From: Arthrobacter sp. Leaf137
GTDB lineage: Bacteria; Actinomycetota; Actinomycetes; Actinomycetales; Micrococcaceae
Reading direction: 5' to 3'
Assembly: GCF_001423525.1 (NCBI RefSeq)
Contig: NZ_LMOI01000018.1
Location: forward strand, 166,996 to 230,995
DNA length: 64,000 bases
Below the pieces are notes generated by a model that was not told the origin of the DNA, made no database searches, and saw nothing but the letters and a program-made list of their open reading frames with translations. Below, piece by piece: positions 8,802 to 17,504 of this stretch. The position numbers and the translations under genes are program-made. Position 1 is the stretch's first letter. Each line of letters begins with the position of its first letter.

Positions 8802-9785
8802 ATGCTCAAGTACCTTGCCAAGCGCGGCATCACGTATGTGGTGATGATCTTCCTGACCACCTCCGCCGGCTATTTCCTGGCGGTCAGCTCCCTCAAACCG
8901 GCGCTGCTGGAGCAGGAACGCATTCCCCGGCCCACCCCCGAACAGGTGGCCAACTCGATGCGCCTGAAGGGCCTCGACCCGGACCTGAATGCCTGGGAGC
9001 GCTACGTCCAGTGGCTCACCGGAGTCGTGACCCGCTGGGACTGGGGCAGGAGCCCCAACGGCGCCTTCATCAATGCCGAGTTCGGTGACCGTGTGTGGAT
9101 TTCCACCAGGCTTTTCCTGGCCTCGATCATCCTCACCCTCATCATCGGTGTGGCCCTTGGCGTGTACTCGGCAGCCCGGCAGTACAAATTCCAGGACCGG
9201 GTCATCACGTCCTACAGCTACCTCGCCTACATCGTCCCGGCGCCCATCGCCTACTTCCTGGTGCAGCTTGGCGCCATCAACATCAACGAAACGGTGGGGA
9301 ATCGCATTTTCTTCGTCACCGGCATTTCCACTCCCGGGATGGAAGCCGGCTGGCCCCAGATAGTGGACATGGCAGCCCACTACGCCGTCCCCACAGTGGC
9401 CATCACGCTGGTGGGCTGGGGCGCCTACCAGATTGCCCAGCGCCAATACCTGCTGGACAACGTCAACGCCGACTTTGTCCGGACCGCCCGCGCCAAGGGC
9501 CTCACCAGGAACCAGGCCATTGCCCGGCACGCCCTTCGCGTGTCCTTCATCCCGGTAGCCCAGAGCATCGCCTTTACCATCCCGGCCATCTTCGCCGGCG
9601 GTTTCTTTGCCGAAAAGATCTTCGCCTGGCCCGGCGTCGGTTCCTGGAGCATCGACGCCATCTCCCTCCAGGACGTCAATGCCGCCACCGCCACCCTGGC
9701 GTACGGCTCGGTTATCTTCGCCCTGGGAGCCATCCTGGCCGACTTCGCAACCACACTGGTTGACCCGAGAGTGCGGGTGCAGTAA
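8802..9785 (+). CDS. ABC transporter permease, DppB/OppB type
   Basis: A protein of 327 aa and the first permease of a peptide/opine/nickel-type importer. It has an N-terminal membrane segment, a long extracellular loop, and a C-terminal block of membrane segments. The EAA-like loop DFVRTARAKGLTRNQAIARHALR contacts the ATPase. The ending FATTLVDPRVRV is typical of DppB. The ATG at 8802 begins MLKYLAKRG; the longer open frame above it overlaps the leader. The next permease starts two bases after the stop. Operon order is permease, permease, fused ATPase, binding protein. Confidence 0.9.
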   Translation: MLKYLAKRGITYVVMIFLTTSAGYFLAVSSLKPALLEQERIPRPTPEQVANSMRLKGLDPDLNAWERYVQWLTGVVTRWDWGRSPNGAFINAEFGDRVWISTRLFLASIILTLIIGVALGVYSAARQYKFQDRVITSYSYLAYIVPAPIAYFLVQLGAININETVGNRIFFVTGISTPGMEAGWPQIVDMAAHYAVPTVAITLVGWGAYQIAQRQYLLDNVNADFVRTARAKGLTRNQAIARHALRVSFIPVAQSIAFTIPAIFAGGFFAEKIFAWPGVGSWSIDAISLQDVNAATATLAYGSVIFALGAILADFATTLVDPRVRVQ

Positions 9786-9787
9786 CC

Positions 9788-10768
9788 ATGACCAACCTGA
9801 ACGCAGTGGATCCCGCAGCCGTGGCGCAGGACGCGCACCTGGAAAGCGCCGACGTTGTCATCGCCAAGTCCACCATCATCTTCCGCCGCTTCATGCGGAA
9901 CAAGACCGCCGTGGCGGGCCTGGTCATCTTCCTTGCCCTCACCGTTTTCTCCTTCGTTGGCGGCTTCCTCACCACCTGGGACAAAGAAACCATCGACCCC
10001 TTCAACATCGGCATGCCGCCGTCGGCCGAGCACTACCTGGGCACCTCCCAGGCGGGGATCGACCTCTACGCGATGACCGTTGAAGGCACCCGGATCTCCA
10101 TCCTGATCGGCCTGATCGTGGGACTGGTGTCCGTCCTGATCGCCGCGGTCTATGGCTGCACCATGGCCTACTTCGGGGGCAAGGTGGACAAGGTGATGCT
10201 CTTCGTCCTCGAAGCGCTCATCATGATGCCGGCGCTCCTGGTGGTGGCAGTGGCCACCAGCGGTGGCGGTGCCGGCCTGAAGCGCGACCTTCCGTCGTGG
10301 CTGCTGCTGATCATCGTTTTGCTCGTGTTCAGCTGGATGGGCACCGCCAGGCTGATCCGCTCACTGTCCATGTCCCTGATGCAGCGCGACTTCGTGAAGG
10401 CGGCCCAGTACATGGGCGTCCCGCCGCGGCGGATCGTCTGGCGGCACCTGGTCCCCAACATCGGCTCCCTGCTGGTCCTGGACATCACCCGCGGCGTTAC
10501 CGGCGCCATCCTCGCCGAGGTGGCGTTCTCGTTCATCGGCATCGGCATCAAGGTTCCGGACGTCAGCCTGGGCGTCCTGATCGGCGGTGCCACCTCGCAG
10601 GTGCAGACCTTCCCCTGGATGTTCTGGGTGCCGCTGACGGTGATGTTCCTGCTCACCGGTTCACTGGCCATGATGAACGACGGCCTGCGGGACGCGTTCG
10701 ACCCAAGTTCCAGTTCCACGGGCAAGGCCCGAAAGGCCAGGAAAATCCGGGCGGAGAAGAGCAAATGA
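9788..10768 (+). CDS. ABC transporter permease, DppC/OppC type
   Basis: A protein of 326 aa and the partner permease. A cytoplasmic N-terminal tail precedes the first membrane segment (TAVAGLVIFLALTVFSFVGG). The periplasmic-type loop has EHYLGTSQAGIDLYAM, a standard DppC feature. The EAA loop is DFVKAAQYMGVPPRRIVWRH. The C-terminal tail is Lys/Arg-rich. Its stop overlaps the ATPase start by 4 bases. The pair would form the membrane channel for a small peptide or similar oligomer. Confidence 0.9.
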   Translation: MTNLNAVDPAAVAQDAHLESADVVIAKSTIIFRRFMRNKTAVAGLVIFLALTVFSFVGGFLTTWDKETIDPFNIGMPPSAEHYLGTSQAGIDLYAMTVEGTRISILIGLIVGLVSVLIAAVYGCTMAYFGGKVDKVMLFVLEALIMMPALLVVAVATSGGGAGLKRDLPSWLLLIIVLLVFSWMGTARLIRSLSMSLMQRDFVKAAQYMGVPPRRIVWRHLVPNIGSLLVLDITRGVTGAILAEVAFSFIGIGIKVPDVSLGVLIGGATSQVQTFPWMFWVPLTVMFLLTGSLAMMNDGLRDAFDPSSSSTGKARKARKIRAEKSK

Positions 10769-13014
10769 GCAGCGAAACCACTACCGGATCCGGCACCACG
10801 GCGTCGGTCAACTCCACCGCCGACGCCGTCGAGCGGCTGCACATAGCGGGGCTCCACGCGCCCACTGGCGCTGTGCTCTCCGTGCGGGACCTCAACGTCC
10901 GGTTCAACTCCGAGAACGGAGTGGTCCACGCCGTGCGCGGAGTGGACTTCGACCTCCTGCCGGGCAAGACCCTGGGCATCGTGGGCGAATCAGGCTCCGG
11001 AAAGTCCGTGACATCACTGGCCATCATGGGCCTGCTTCCGGAGACCGCAGAGGTCACCGGTTCGGTCCGGCTCAAGGGCCGCGAACTGCTGGGGCTCAGT
11101 GACAAGGCCATGTGCGAATACCGCGGCAATGAACTGGCCATGGTCTTCCAGGACCCGTTGTCCTCCCTCACACCCGTGTACACCGTGGGCACCCAGATCA
11201 TCGAAGCGCTGACCATCCACAACCCCACCATGAGCAAGCAGGCCAAAGAAGCCCGCGCCGTCGAGCTCCTGGCCATGGTGGGAATCCCCAGCCCGAAGGA
11301 CCGGCTGAAAGCCTTCCCGCACGAATTCTCCGGCGGCATGCGCCAGCGCGTAATGATCGCGATCGCGATCGCCAACAACCCCCGGGTCCTCATCGCGGAT
11401 GAGCCGACGACGGCCCTGGACGTCACCATCCAGGCCCAGGTCCTGGAGGTGCTGCACACCGCACAGGAGGAAACCGGTGCCGCCGTCGTCATGATCACGC
11501 ACGACCTTGGCGTGGTGGCGGGCATGGCCGACGACATCATGGTGATGTACGCCGGAAAGCCCGTGGAAACCGGGGCGGTGGACGATATCTACTACAACCC
11601 CCGGATGCCGTACACGATGGGCCTGCTTGGAGCCGTTCCGCGCGTGGACATATCCGAAAAATCCTCCCTGGTACCCATCGACGGCATACCGCCGAACCTC
11701 CTGCACACCCCCACGGGATGCTCCTTCGCTCCGCGCTGTCCGCTGGCCACCGATGCCTGCCTGGACGGGGAACCTGCGCTGGCACCGGTGTCCGGCGGCG
11801 CCCTGCACCACGCTGCCTGCATCAAGTCGGCTGCCCTCGGCGGTGACGTGGACGTTCACGACATCTTTGCCGCCCCGCCGGTTCCGGAATCACGCTTCGA
11901 CGCCATCCCGAGGGAGGACCGCGCCACCGTCCTCCAGCTCAAGGACGTGCGCAAGCACTTCCCGCTGACCAAGGGCGCGCTGATGAAGCGGCGCATCGGC
12001 ACGGTCAAGGCAGTGGACGGGCTGAGCTTCGACGTCCGTGAGGGCGAGTGCTTCTCCATCGTGGGCGAGTCCGGCTCCGGAAAAACCACCACCCTGCTGG
12101 AAATCATGGAGTTCCACAAGGACCAGGACGGCGAGGTGGTGATCGGCGGCATCAGCAACAAGCAGGCCGCCGACACCAAAACCAAGAACGCCATGCGGCG
12201 CGAACTGCAGATGGTGTTCCAGGACCCCACCGGCGCCCTGGACCCGCGGTTCACCGTGTACGAGGTCCTCGCGGAACCGCTGCAGAACGCCGGCCTGGAC
12301 CGCCAGGCCATCCGGAAACGGATCATGGAGCTGATGAGGCTCGTGGGCCTGCAGCCGGACCACGTGAACCGGTTCCCCAACCAGTTCTCCGGCGGCCAGC
12401 GCCAGCGCATCGGAATTGCCCGCGCGCTCGCGGTCAATCCCAAGCTCGTGGTCCTGGACGAACCCGTCTCGGCATTGGACGTGTCGGTGCAGGCCGGGGT
12501 CATCAACCTCCTGGACAAGCTCCGCGCCGAACTGGGCCTGAGCTACCTCCTGGTGGCCCACGACCTCTCCGTTGTCCGGCACATCTCCAACCGCGTGGCG
12601 GTGATGTACCTGGGCAAGATCGTGGAGATGGGCGAAGTGGACCGCGTGTTCGACAACCCGCGCCACCCCTACACCCGCGCCCTGCTGTCCGCCATCCCGG
12701 TGCCGGACCCCCACGTGGAACGCACCCGGGAACGCATCATCCTCAAGGGCGACCTCCCGTCGCCACTGGATGCCCCCAAGGGCTGCAACTTTGCCACCCG
12801 TTGCCCGGTGTTTGCCGCCCTTCCTGCCGCGAAGCAGGAAAAGTGCCTCACCCTGGAACCGCCGCTCGAAGCCGTGGCCCCGTCGTCGGCGGCGCAGGCG
12901 CTGGAACCCGCGGCGCCGGCACCGGATCAGCGTTTCGCCTGCTTCTTCCCCGACGGGGAACTGGACGAAGACATGCTGGTGACCCACGACCAGGCGGAAC
13001 ACCATGCACCCTAG
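10765..13014 (+). CDS. fused dual-ATPase subunit of the Opp/Dpp importer (DppDF fusion)
   Basis: A protein of 749 aa with two complete ABC cassettes. Domain 1 has Walker A GESGSGKS near residue 75, signature FSGGMRQR and Walker B LIADEPTTALD. Domain 2 has Walker A GESGSGKT near 434, signature FSGGQRQR and Walker B VVLDEPVSALD. Each is followed by the oligopeptide-type C-terminal extension with Cys-containing motifs (CSFAPRCPLA; CNFATRCPVF), which in this family can hold an iron-sulfur cluster. One chain therefore replaces the usual OppD plus OppF. The ATG at 10765 overlaps the permease stop. The binding-protein gene follows after 46 bases. Confidence 0.92.
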   Translation: MSSETTTGSGTTASVNSTADAVERLHIAGLHAPTGAVLSVRDLNVRFNSENGVVHAVRGVDFDLLPGKTLGIVGESGSGKSVTSLAIMGLLPETAEVTGSVRLKGRELLGLSDKAMCEYRGNELAMVFQDPLSSLTPVYTVGTQIIEALTIHNPTMSKQAKEARAVELLAMVGIPSPKDRLKAFPHEFSGGMRQRVMIAIAIANNPRVLIADEPTTALDVTIQAQVLEVLHTAQEETGAAVVMITHDLGVVAGMADDIMVMYAGKPVETGAVDDIYYNPRMPYTMGLLGAVPRVDISEKSSLVPIDGIPPNLLHTPTGCSFAPRCPLATDACLDGEPALAPVSGGALHHAACIKSAALGGDVDVHDIFAAPPVPESRFDAIPREDRATVLQLKDVRKHFPLTKGALMKRRIGTVKAVDGLSFDVREGECFSIVGESGSGKTTTLLEIMEFHKDQDGEVVIGGISNKQAADTKTKNAMRRELQMVFQDPTGALDPRFTVYEVLAEPLQNAGLDRQAIRKRIMELMRLVGLQPDHVNRFPNQFSGGQRQRIGIARALAVNPKLVVLDEPVSALDVSVQAGVINLLDKLRAELGLSYLLVAHDLSVVRHISNRVAVMYLGKIVEMGEVDRVFDNPRHPYTRALLSAIPVPDPHVERTRERIILKGDLPSPLDAPKGCNFATRCPVFAALPAAKQEKCLTLEPPLEAVAPSSAAQALEPAAPAPDQRFACFFPDGELDEDMLVTHDQAEHHAP

Positions 13015-13060
13015 ATTTAGCCGACCCACCCGCACCATCCGCATCAATGAAGGGAAAACC

Positions 13061-14776
13061 ATGAGGAATCTGAACAGGATCGGCGGAGCTGCAGCCATTG
13101 CTGCGGCTCTGGCGCTGACCGCCTGCGGCAGTGGCGGCTCCACGGGGCCGGAGACAGCCAAGGGGCAGGAGGCAGGCAGCGACCTGTCCAAGCTGATCAG
13201 CATCAACGAGAAGCCGGCAGCCGATCTTGAGCAGGGCGGCAAGGTCACCCTTCCGCTGGGCAACATCGGCCCGGACTTCAACGGGTTCTCCAACAACGGC
13301 AACAGCGCGGACAACTCCGCCCTGCAGGTACCCATCAACCCGGTCGCCATGAACAGCGGCGGCATGGGTGGCTGCTGGAAGGTCGACTTCACCGGAAAGG
13401 TCACGCCCAACACGGACTTCTGCGAGTCCGTGGACAGCGAGGTCAAGGACGGCAAGCAGACCATCACCATCAAGGTCAATGACAAGGCCACCTACAACGA
13501 TGGCACCCCCATCGACGTGAAGGCGTTCCAGAACACCTGGAACATCCTCAAGAGCCCGGACAACGGCTACGACATCGTCAGCTCCGGCGCCTACCAGTTC
13601 GTCGAGTCGGTTGAGGCCGGCAGCAGCGACAAGGAAGTCATCGTCAAGACCACCCAGCCGGTCTACCCGATCGACTCGCTCTTCTTCGGCCTGATCCACC
13701 CGGCCGTGAACAGCCCGGAGGTGTTCAACGAAGGCTTCAACGGCAACATGCACGCAGAGTGGATGGCAGGCCCGTTCAAGCTGGACCAGTACGATTCCGC
13801 CGCGAAGACGGTGACCCTGGTTCCCAATGAGAAGTGGTGGGGAAAGAAGCCGGTCCTGGCCAACGTCACCTTCCGCCAGCTGGAAAGCAGCGCCCAGATC
13901 GCCGCCTTCAAGAACGGTGAAATTGACGCCGTCTCCGCTAACACCATCACCCCGTACAAGCAGCTGGAGGGAACCAAGGACGCGGACGTCCGCCGCGGCC
14001 AGCGCCTCTTTGCCGGCGGCATGAACATTAACGCGCAGAAGGTCACCGACGTCGCCGTCCGCGAAGCCATTTTCGCCGCCGTCGACCGCGAAGCGCTCCG
14101 CAAGGTCCGCTTCAACGGCCTGAACTGGGAAGAGCCGAGCTCCGGCTCCATGATGCTCCTGCCGTTCTCGGAGTACTACCAGGACAACTACCCGGTGAAG
14201 GAAACCGGTGCAGATGCCGCCAAGAAGGTTCTGACGGACGCCGGCTACACGGCCAACGCCAACGGCATCATGGAGAAGGACGGCAAGCCTGCCGCTTTCA
14301 AGATCAGCAACTTCGGTGACGATCCCACCACCCTTGCCTTCACGCAGACCCTGCAGAAGCAGCTTCAGGCCGGCGGCATGGACGTCGGAATCGACCAGCG
14401 CGCCTCCGCTGACTTCGGCAAGGTCATCGGTGGCCGCGACTTCGACATGAGCGTCTCGGGCTACACCGTGGGCCCGGACGCCACCGACGCCGTGAAGCAG
14501 TACTACGACTCCAAGACCAACGAGAACCAGCTGGGCGACGCCGAGCTGGACAAGAAGATTGCCGACCTCGCCTCCATCGAAGACAACGCAGAGCGCAACA
14601 AGGCGGCCATGGAGGTCGAAAAGGAGCACATGGCGAAGTACTTCTCCATGGGCGTGGTCATGAACGGCCCGCAGATCTCCTTCGTCCGCACGGGACTGGC
14701 CAACTACGGCCCGTCGCTGTTCCAGAGCCTGTCCCAGGTTCCGGACTGGACCACCCTGGGCTGGGAAAAGAAGTAA
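13061..14776 (+). CDS. extracellular solute-binding protein, family 5, lipoprotein
   Basis: A protein of 571 aa. The signal sequence ends in the lipobox LTAC with the lipidated cysteine at residue 22. The mature part is an SBP_bac_5 fold (IDVKAFQNTWNILKSP, PLIHPAV-like stretches and a C-terminal TGLANYGPSLFQ). It delivers the substrate to the permeases encoded upstream. The ATG at 13061 follows GAAGGG and begins the signal peptide. The gene comes last in the operon, whereas binding proteins usually come first. The operon closes with a strong hairpin at 14820. Substrate unknown; peptides are the default guess. Confidence 0.9.
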   Translation: MRNLNRIGGAAAIAAALALTACGSGGSTGPETAKGQEAGSDLSKLISINEKPAADLEQGGKVTLPLGNIGPDFNGFSNNGNSADNSALQVPINPVAMNSGGMGGCWKVDFTGKVTPNTDFCESVDSEVKDGKQTITIKVNDKATYNDGTPIDVKAFQNTWNILKSPDNGYDIVSSGAYQFVESVEAGSSDKEVIVKTTQPVYPIDSLFFGLIHPAVNSPEVFNEGFNGNMHAEWMAGPFKLDQYDSAAKTVTLVPNEKWWGKKPVLANVTFRQLESSAQIAAFKNGEIDAVSANTITPYKQLEGTKDADVRRGQRLFAGGMNINAQKVTDVAVREAIFAAVDREALRKVRFNGLNWEEPSSGSMMLLPFSEYYQDNYPVKETGADAAKKVLTDAGYTANANGIMEKDGKPAAFKISNFGDDPTTLAFTQTLQKQLQAGGMDVGIDQRASADFGKVIGGRDFDMSVSGYTVGPDATDAVKQYYDSKTNENQLGDAELDKKIADLASIEDNAERNKAAMEVEKEHMAKYFSMGVVMNGPQISFVRTGLANYGPSLFQSLSQVPDWTTLGWEKK

Positions 14777-14819
14777 CACCCTTTAGGCGTTCCCCCGCAT
14801 CCTGCGGATAGCGCGCCAG

Positions 14820-14869
14820 CGCCCTCCCACTGTTCGTCCGCTTCGGCGGCGGATGGTGGGAGGGCGTTT
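14820..14869 (+). terminator. hairpin terminator after the first ABC operon
   Basis: CGCCCTCCCAC (14820-14830) pairs perfectly with GTGGGAGGGCG (14856-14866). The loop region contains a further small CCGC-TTCG-GCGG pairing. A short T run (TTTGGTTT) follows. It is 43 bases beyond the binding-protein stop. Confidence 0.8.
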
Positions 14870-14912
14870 GGTTTAAGGGTGCTGGATCGCGCTGCGGAGT
14901 AGCGTTGGTTGC

Positions 14913-15977
14913 ATGACCGGAACTGAAGCTAAGCCACGCACAATCCGTACTGCCGTCGTCGGCTATGGACTCTCCGGCAGCGTCTTCCACGCGCCGCTGC
15001 TGGACGCGGACAGCAGGTATTCGCTGGATATCGTGGCCACCTCAAACGCAGACCGGCAGGCGGCGGCGACGGGCCGCTACCCGGGCGTACGGACGGTGCC
15101 GGACGGGCGTGCCGTCCTAGAGCGGGCGGACAGCCTGGACCTGGTGGTCCTGGGCACCCCGCCGGCAACCCACTATCCGCTGGCGAAGGCGGCCCTGGAG
15201 GCCGGGCTGGACGTGGTGGTGGACAAACCGTTCGTCATCTCCAGCGGCGAAGGGGAGGAACTGGTCTCGCTGGCCCGCGACCTGGGCCGGACCCTGACGG
15301 TGTTCCAGAACCGGCGCTGGGACGGCGACTACCTCACCCTGCAAAAGCTGCTGGCGGCCGAGGCCTTGGGCACGGTGCTGCGTTTCGAGTCCCGCTTCGA
15401 GCGGTGGACGCCGTCGATCGCCAAGGCCTGGAAGGCCAGGGCAACAGCGTCCGACGGCGGCGGCGCACTTTTCGACCTCGGCAGTCACCTGATCGACCAG
15501 GCCCTGCAGCTCTTCGGGCCGGCCGGCGTGGCCCATGCGGAGCTGCACGCCCGCCGCTCCGACGAGCGGGCCGACGACGACGTCTTCCTGGTGCTTCGCC
15601 ACCACTCGGGGGTGCTCAGCCACCTCAGCATGAACATGCTGTGCGCGCAGCAGGCCCCGCGGTTCCGGGTGCTGGGCTCCGTGGGCGGCTTCACCAAGCA
15701 TGGCGTGGACCCACAGGAACCGTTCATAGTGGCCGGGGGCAGCCCCCTGGACCAGGAGTACGGCGTGGAGGCACCCGATTGGGCGGGCGTCCTGGGGCGC
15801 GACGGCCACCTGGACCGGCTTCCCACCGAACGGGGCAACTACCCGGAGTTCTACCGCCTCCTGGCAGACAAGATCCTCGACGGCGGCACGGCATCAGACC
15901 TGCCCCTCCCGGTAGACCCGGAGGACGCGGTAGAGGTCTTACGAGTCATAGAAAAAGCGCGGGAGCTCGCCTCGTAA
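14913..15977 (+). CDS. Gfo/Idh/MocA family NAD(P)-dependent oxidoreductase
   Basis: A protein of 354 aa. The N-terminal Rossmann segment reads VVGYGLSGSVFHAPLL, followed by the diagnostic VVDKPF (the EKP-like motif near residue 101). The C-terminal alpha/beta domain holds GGGALFDLGSHLIDQAL, the usual sugar-binding side of the active site. It would oxidise or reduce a sugar, inositol or similar polyol with NAD(P). It appears as a single gene between two terminators or ends. A TAGCGT at 14900-14905 lies 7 bases before the ATG with no ribosome binding site, so a leaderless mRNA is likely. The substrate is not predictable. Confidence 0.88.
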   Translation: MTGTEAKPRTIRTAVVGYGLSGSVFHAPLLDADSRYSLDIVATSNADRQAAATGRYPGVRTVPDGRAVLERADSLDLVVLGTPPATHYPLAKAALEAGLDVVVDKPFVISSGEGEELVSLARDLGRTLTVFQNRRWDGDYLTLQKLLAAEALGTVLRFESRFERWTPSIAKAWKARATASDGGGALFDLGSHLIDQALQLFGPAGVAHAELHARRSDERADDDVFLVLRHHSGVLSHLSMNMLCAQQAPRFRVLGSVGGFTKHGVDPQEPFIVAGGSPLDQEYGVEAPDWAGVLGRDGHLDRLPTERGNYPEFYRLLADKILDGGTASDLPLPVDPEDAVEVLRVIEKARELAS

Positions 15978-16056
15978 GTGCCCGAAAAAGCCGAACGCCG
16001 AACGACAGGCATCCGGCAGCGTGCGTCAAAGCGACGAAGTGGGCCCACAGCGGCAG

Positions 16057-16090
16057 GGTTCCCTGGCCGAGCTTGCGAGGCGAGGGTGCC
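16057..16090. repeat. REP-like sequence in the oxidoreductase/ald intergenic region
   Basis: GGTTCCCTGGCCGA (16057-16070) followed by GCTTGCGAGG. The same 14-mer occurs in inverted orientation at 23123-23136, followed by a related GC-rich stretch ending GCGAGG. The 176-base gap between the convergent genes holds no gene. Confidence 0.45.
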
Positions 16091-16153
16091 GATGGGGCGC
16101 AGCACGCAGAGGATGTCTGTCGTCCGGCGCAGCAGGACGACCTGTGAAGGGGC

Positions 16154-17272
16154 TTACGCAGAAACCAGTTCGTGCCAGTCGGAAACCAGCGGCAGGTTGT
16201 GTGCCTCGGACACGGAGTGGTGCGCCACGTGGCCGGCGGCGATGTTGAGGCCGGCGGCGAGGGCGGGATCGCGGTCGAAGGCTGCCTTGACGCCCAGGTT
16301 CGCGAGGGACACGGCGTAGCGGAGGGTGACGTTGGTCAGCGCGTACGTGGACGTGTTCGGCACCGCGCCGGGCATGTTGGCCACGCAGTAGAAGATGGTG
16401 TTGTGCACCTTGTAGGTGGGTTCCTGGTGCGTGGTGGGGTGGGTGTCCTCGAAGCAGCCGCCCTGGTCCACGGCGATGTCCACCAGTACCGAGCCGGGCT
16501 TCATGCGGGCCACGAGATCGTTGGTGACCAGCTTGGGGGCCTTGGCGCCGGGGATCAGGACGGAGCCGATCACCAGGTCTGCGTCCACAACGGACTTTTC
16601 GATCTCGTAGGCGTTGGAGGCCACGGTCTTCAGCCGTCCCTGGTACTGGGCGTCCAGTTCGCGGAGGCGGTTGATGTTGATGTCCAGGATGGTGACATCG
16701 GCGCCCAGGCCTAGGGCCATGGCGGCGGCATTGGTGCCTGCAACGCCGGCACCGAGGACAACCACCTTGGCGGGGCGGACGCCGGGAACGCCGCCCAGCA
16801 GGACGCCCTTGCCGCCGGCGGGGGCCATCAGGGAGGAGGCGCCCACCTGGACGGACAGCCGGCCGGCAACCTCGGACATGGGGGCGAGCAGCGGGAGTGT
16901 GCGGCCCTCCTGGACGGTCTCGTAGGCGATGGCGGTGACGCCGGAGTTGATCAGCTCCTGGGTCAGTTCGGGCTCGGCGGCCAGGTGCAGGTACGTGAAG
17001 AGGATCAGGCCCTTGCGGAACCGGTGGTACTCGGCCTTGACGGGCTCCTTGACCTTCATGACCATGTCCGCGCGGGACCAGACGTCATCGGCGTCGTTGA
17101 CGATCTCGGCGCCGGCAATGGCGTATTCCTCATCGGTGATGCCGGAGCCCAGGCCCGCGCCGCGCTCCACCAGCACCGAGTGGCCGTGGGTGCGGAATTC
17201 GTGCACGCCAGCGGCGGTGATGGCGACGCGGAACTCGTTGTTCTTGATTTCTTTCGGGACACCGATGATCAT
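16154..17272 (-). CDS. ald: alanine dehydrogenase
   Basis: A protein of 372 aa, the exact family length. It starts [19 protein letters not shown], the standard Ald N terminus with the substrate-binding Arg and Lys. [10 protein letters not shown] carries the catalytic His region. The NAD domain has [22 protein letters not shown], and [12 protein letters not shown] is conserved. It catalyses L-alanine + NAD+ to pyruvate + ammonia + NADH. The ATG at 17272 has GGAG about 8 bases upstream. A longer open frame to 17332 adds 20 unrelated residues. It is divergent from a PucR/AdeR-type regulator, a known arrangement for alanine-inducible ald. Confidence 0.95.
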   Translation of the reverse strand: MIIGVPKEIKNNEFRVAITAAGVHEFRTHGHSVLVERGAGLGSGITDEEYAIAGAEIVNDADDVWSRADMVMKVKEPVKAEYHRFRKGLILFTYLHLAAEPELTQELINSGVTAIAYETVQEGRTLPLLAPMSEVAGRLSVQVGASSLMAPAGGKGVLLGGVPGVRPAKVVVLGAGVAGTNAAAMALGLGADVTILDININRLRELDAQYQGRLKTVASNAYEIEKSVVDADLVIGSVLIPGAKAPKLVTNDLVARMKPGSVLVDIAVDQGGCFEDTHPTTHQEPTYKVHNTIFYCVANMPGAVPNTSTYALTNVTLRYAVSLANLGVKAAFDRDPALAAGLNIAAGHVAHHSVSEAHNLPLVSDWHELVSA

Positions 17273-17389
17273 CGTGGGCTCCAGGTTCTCGGCGGGTAAG
17301 CCGGAAAGTGCGGAAGGATTTCGTGTTTCCACGATAAATCCGCTGTGAGCCAGCCGACATTGGCCGCAGTGGAGGCCGCTGGCAAAATC

Positions 17390-17403
17390 CCCGGAATTCC
17401 GGG
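17390..17403. promoter_or_regulatory. palindrome in the ald/adeR-like divergent promoter region
   Basis: CCCGGAATTCCGGG is a perfect 14-bp palindrome, 117 bases from the ald start and 101 from the regulator start. A shorter GACA-TT-TGTC pair lies about 20 bases further on. Either could be bound by the divergently encoded PucR-family regulator; this is inference. Confidence 0.4.
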
Positions 17404-17504
17404 AAATCCAAGCCCGTCATGTAGACATTTGTCGAGGCTGAGGGCGTCAGGTGTCGCCTGTTGTCCGTTCGTGCCCATGGGCTGCCGGGCAGTAATGTTG
17501 GCGC

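Noticed and set aside
12848..14779. Minus-strand open frame of 643 codons opposite the family-5 binding protein
   Set aside because: The plus strand encodes a complete lipoprotein with lipobox. The minus frame shows no family features.
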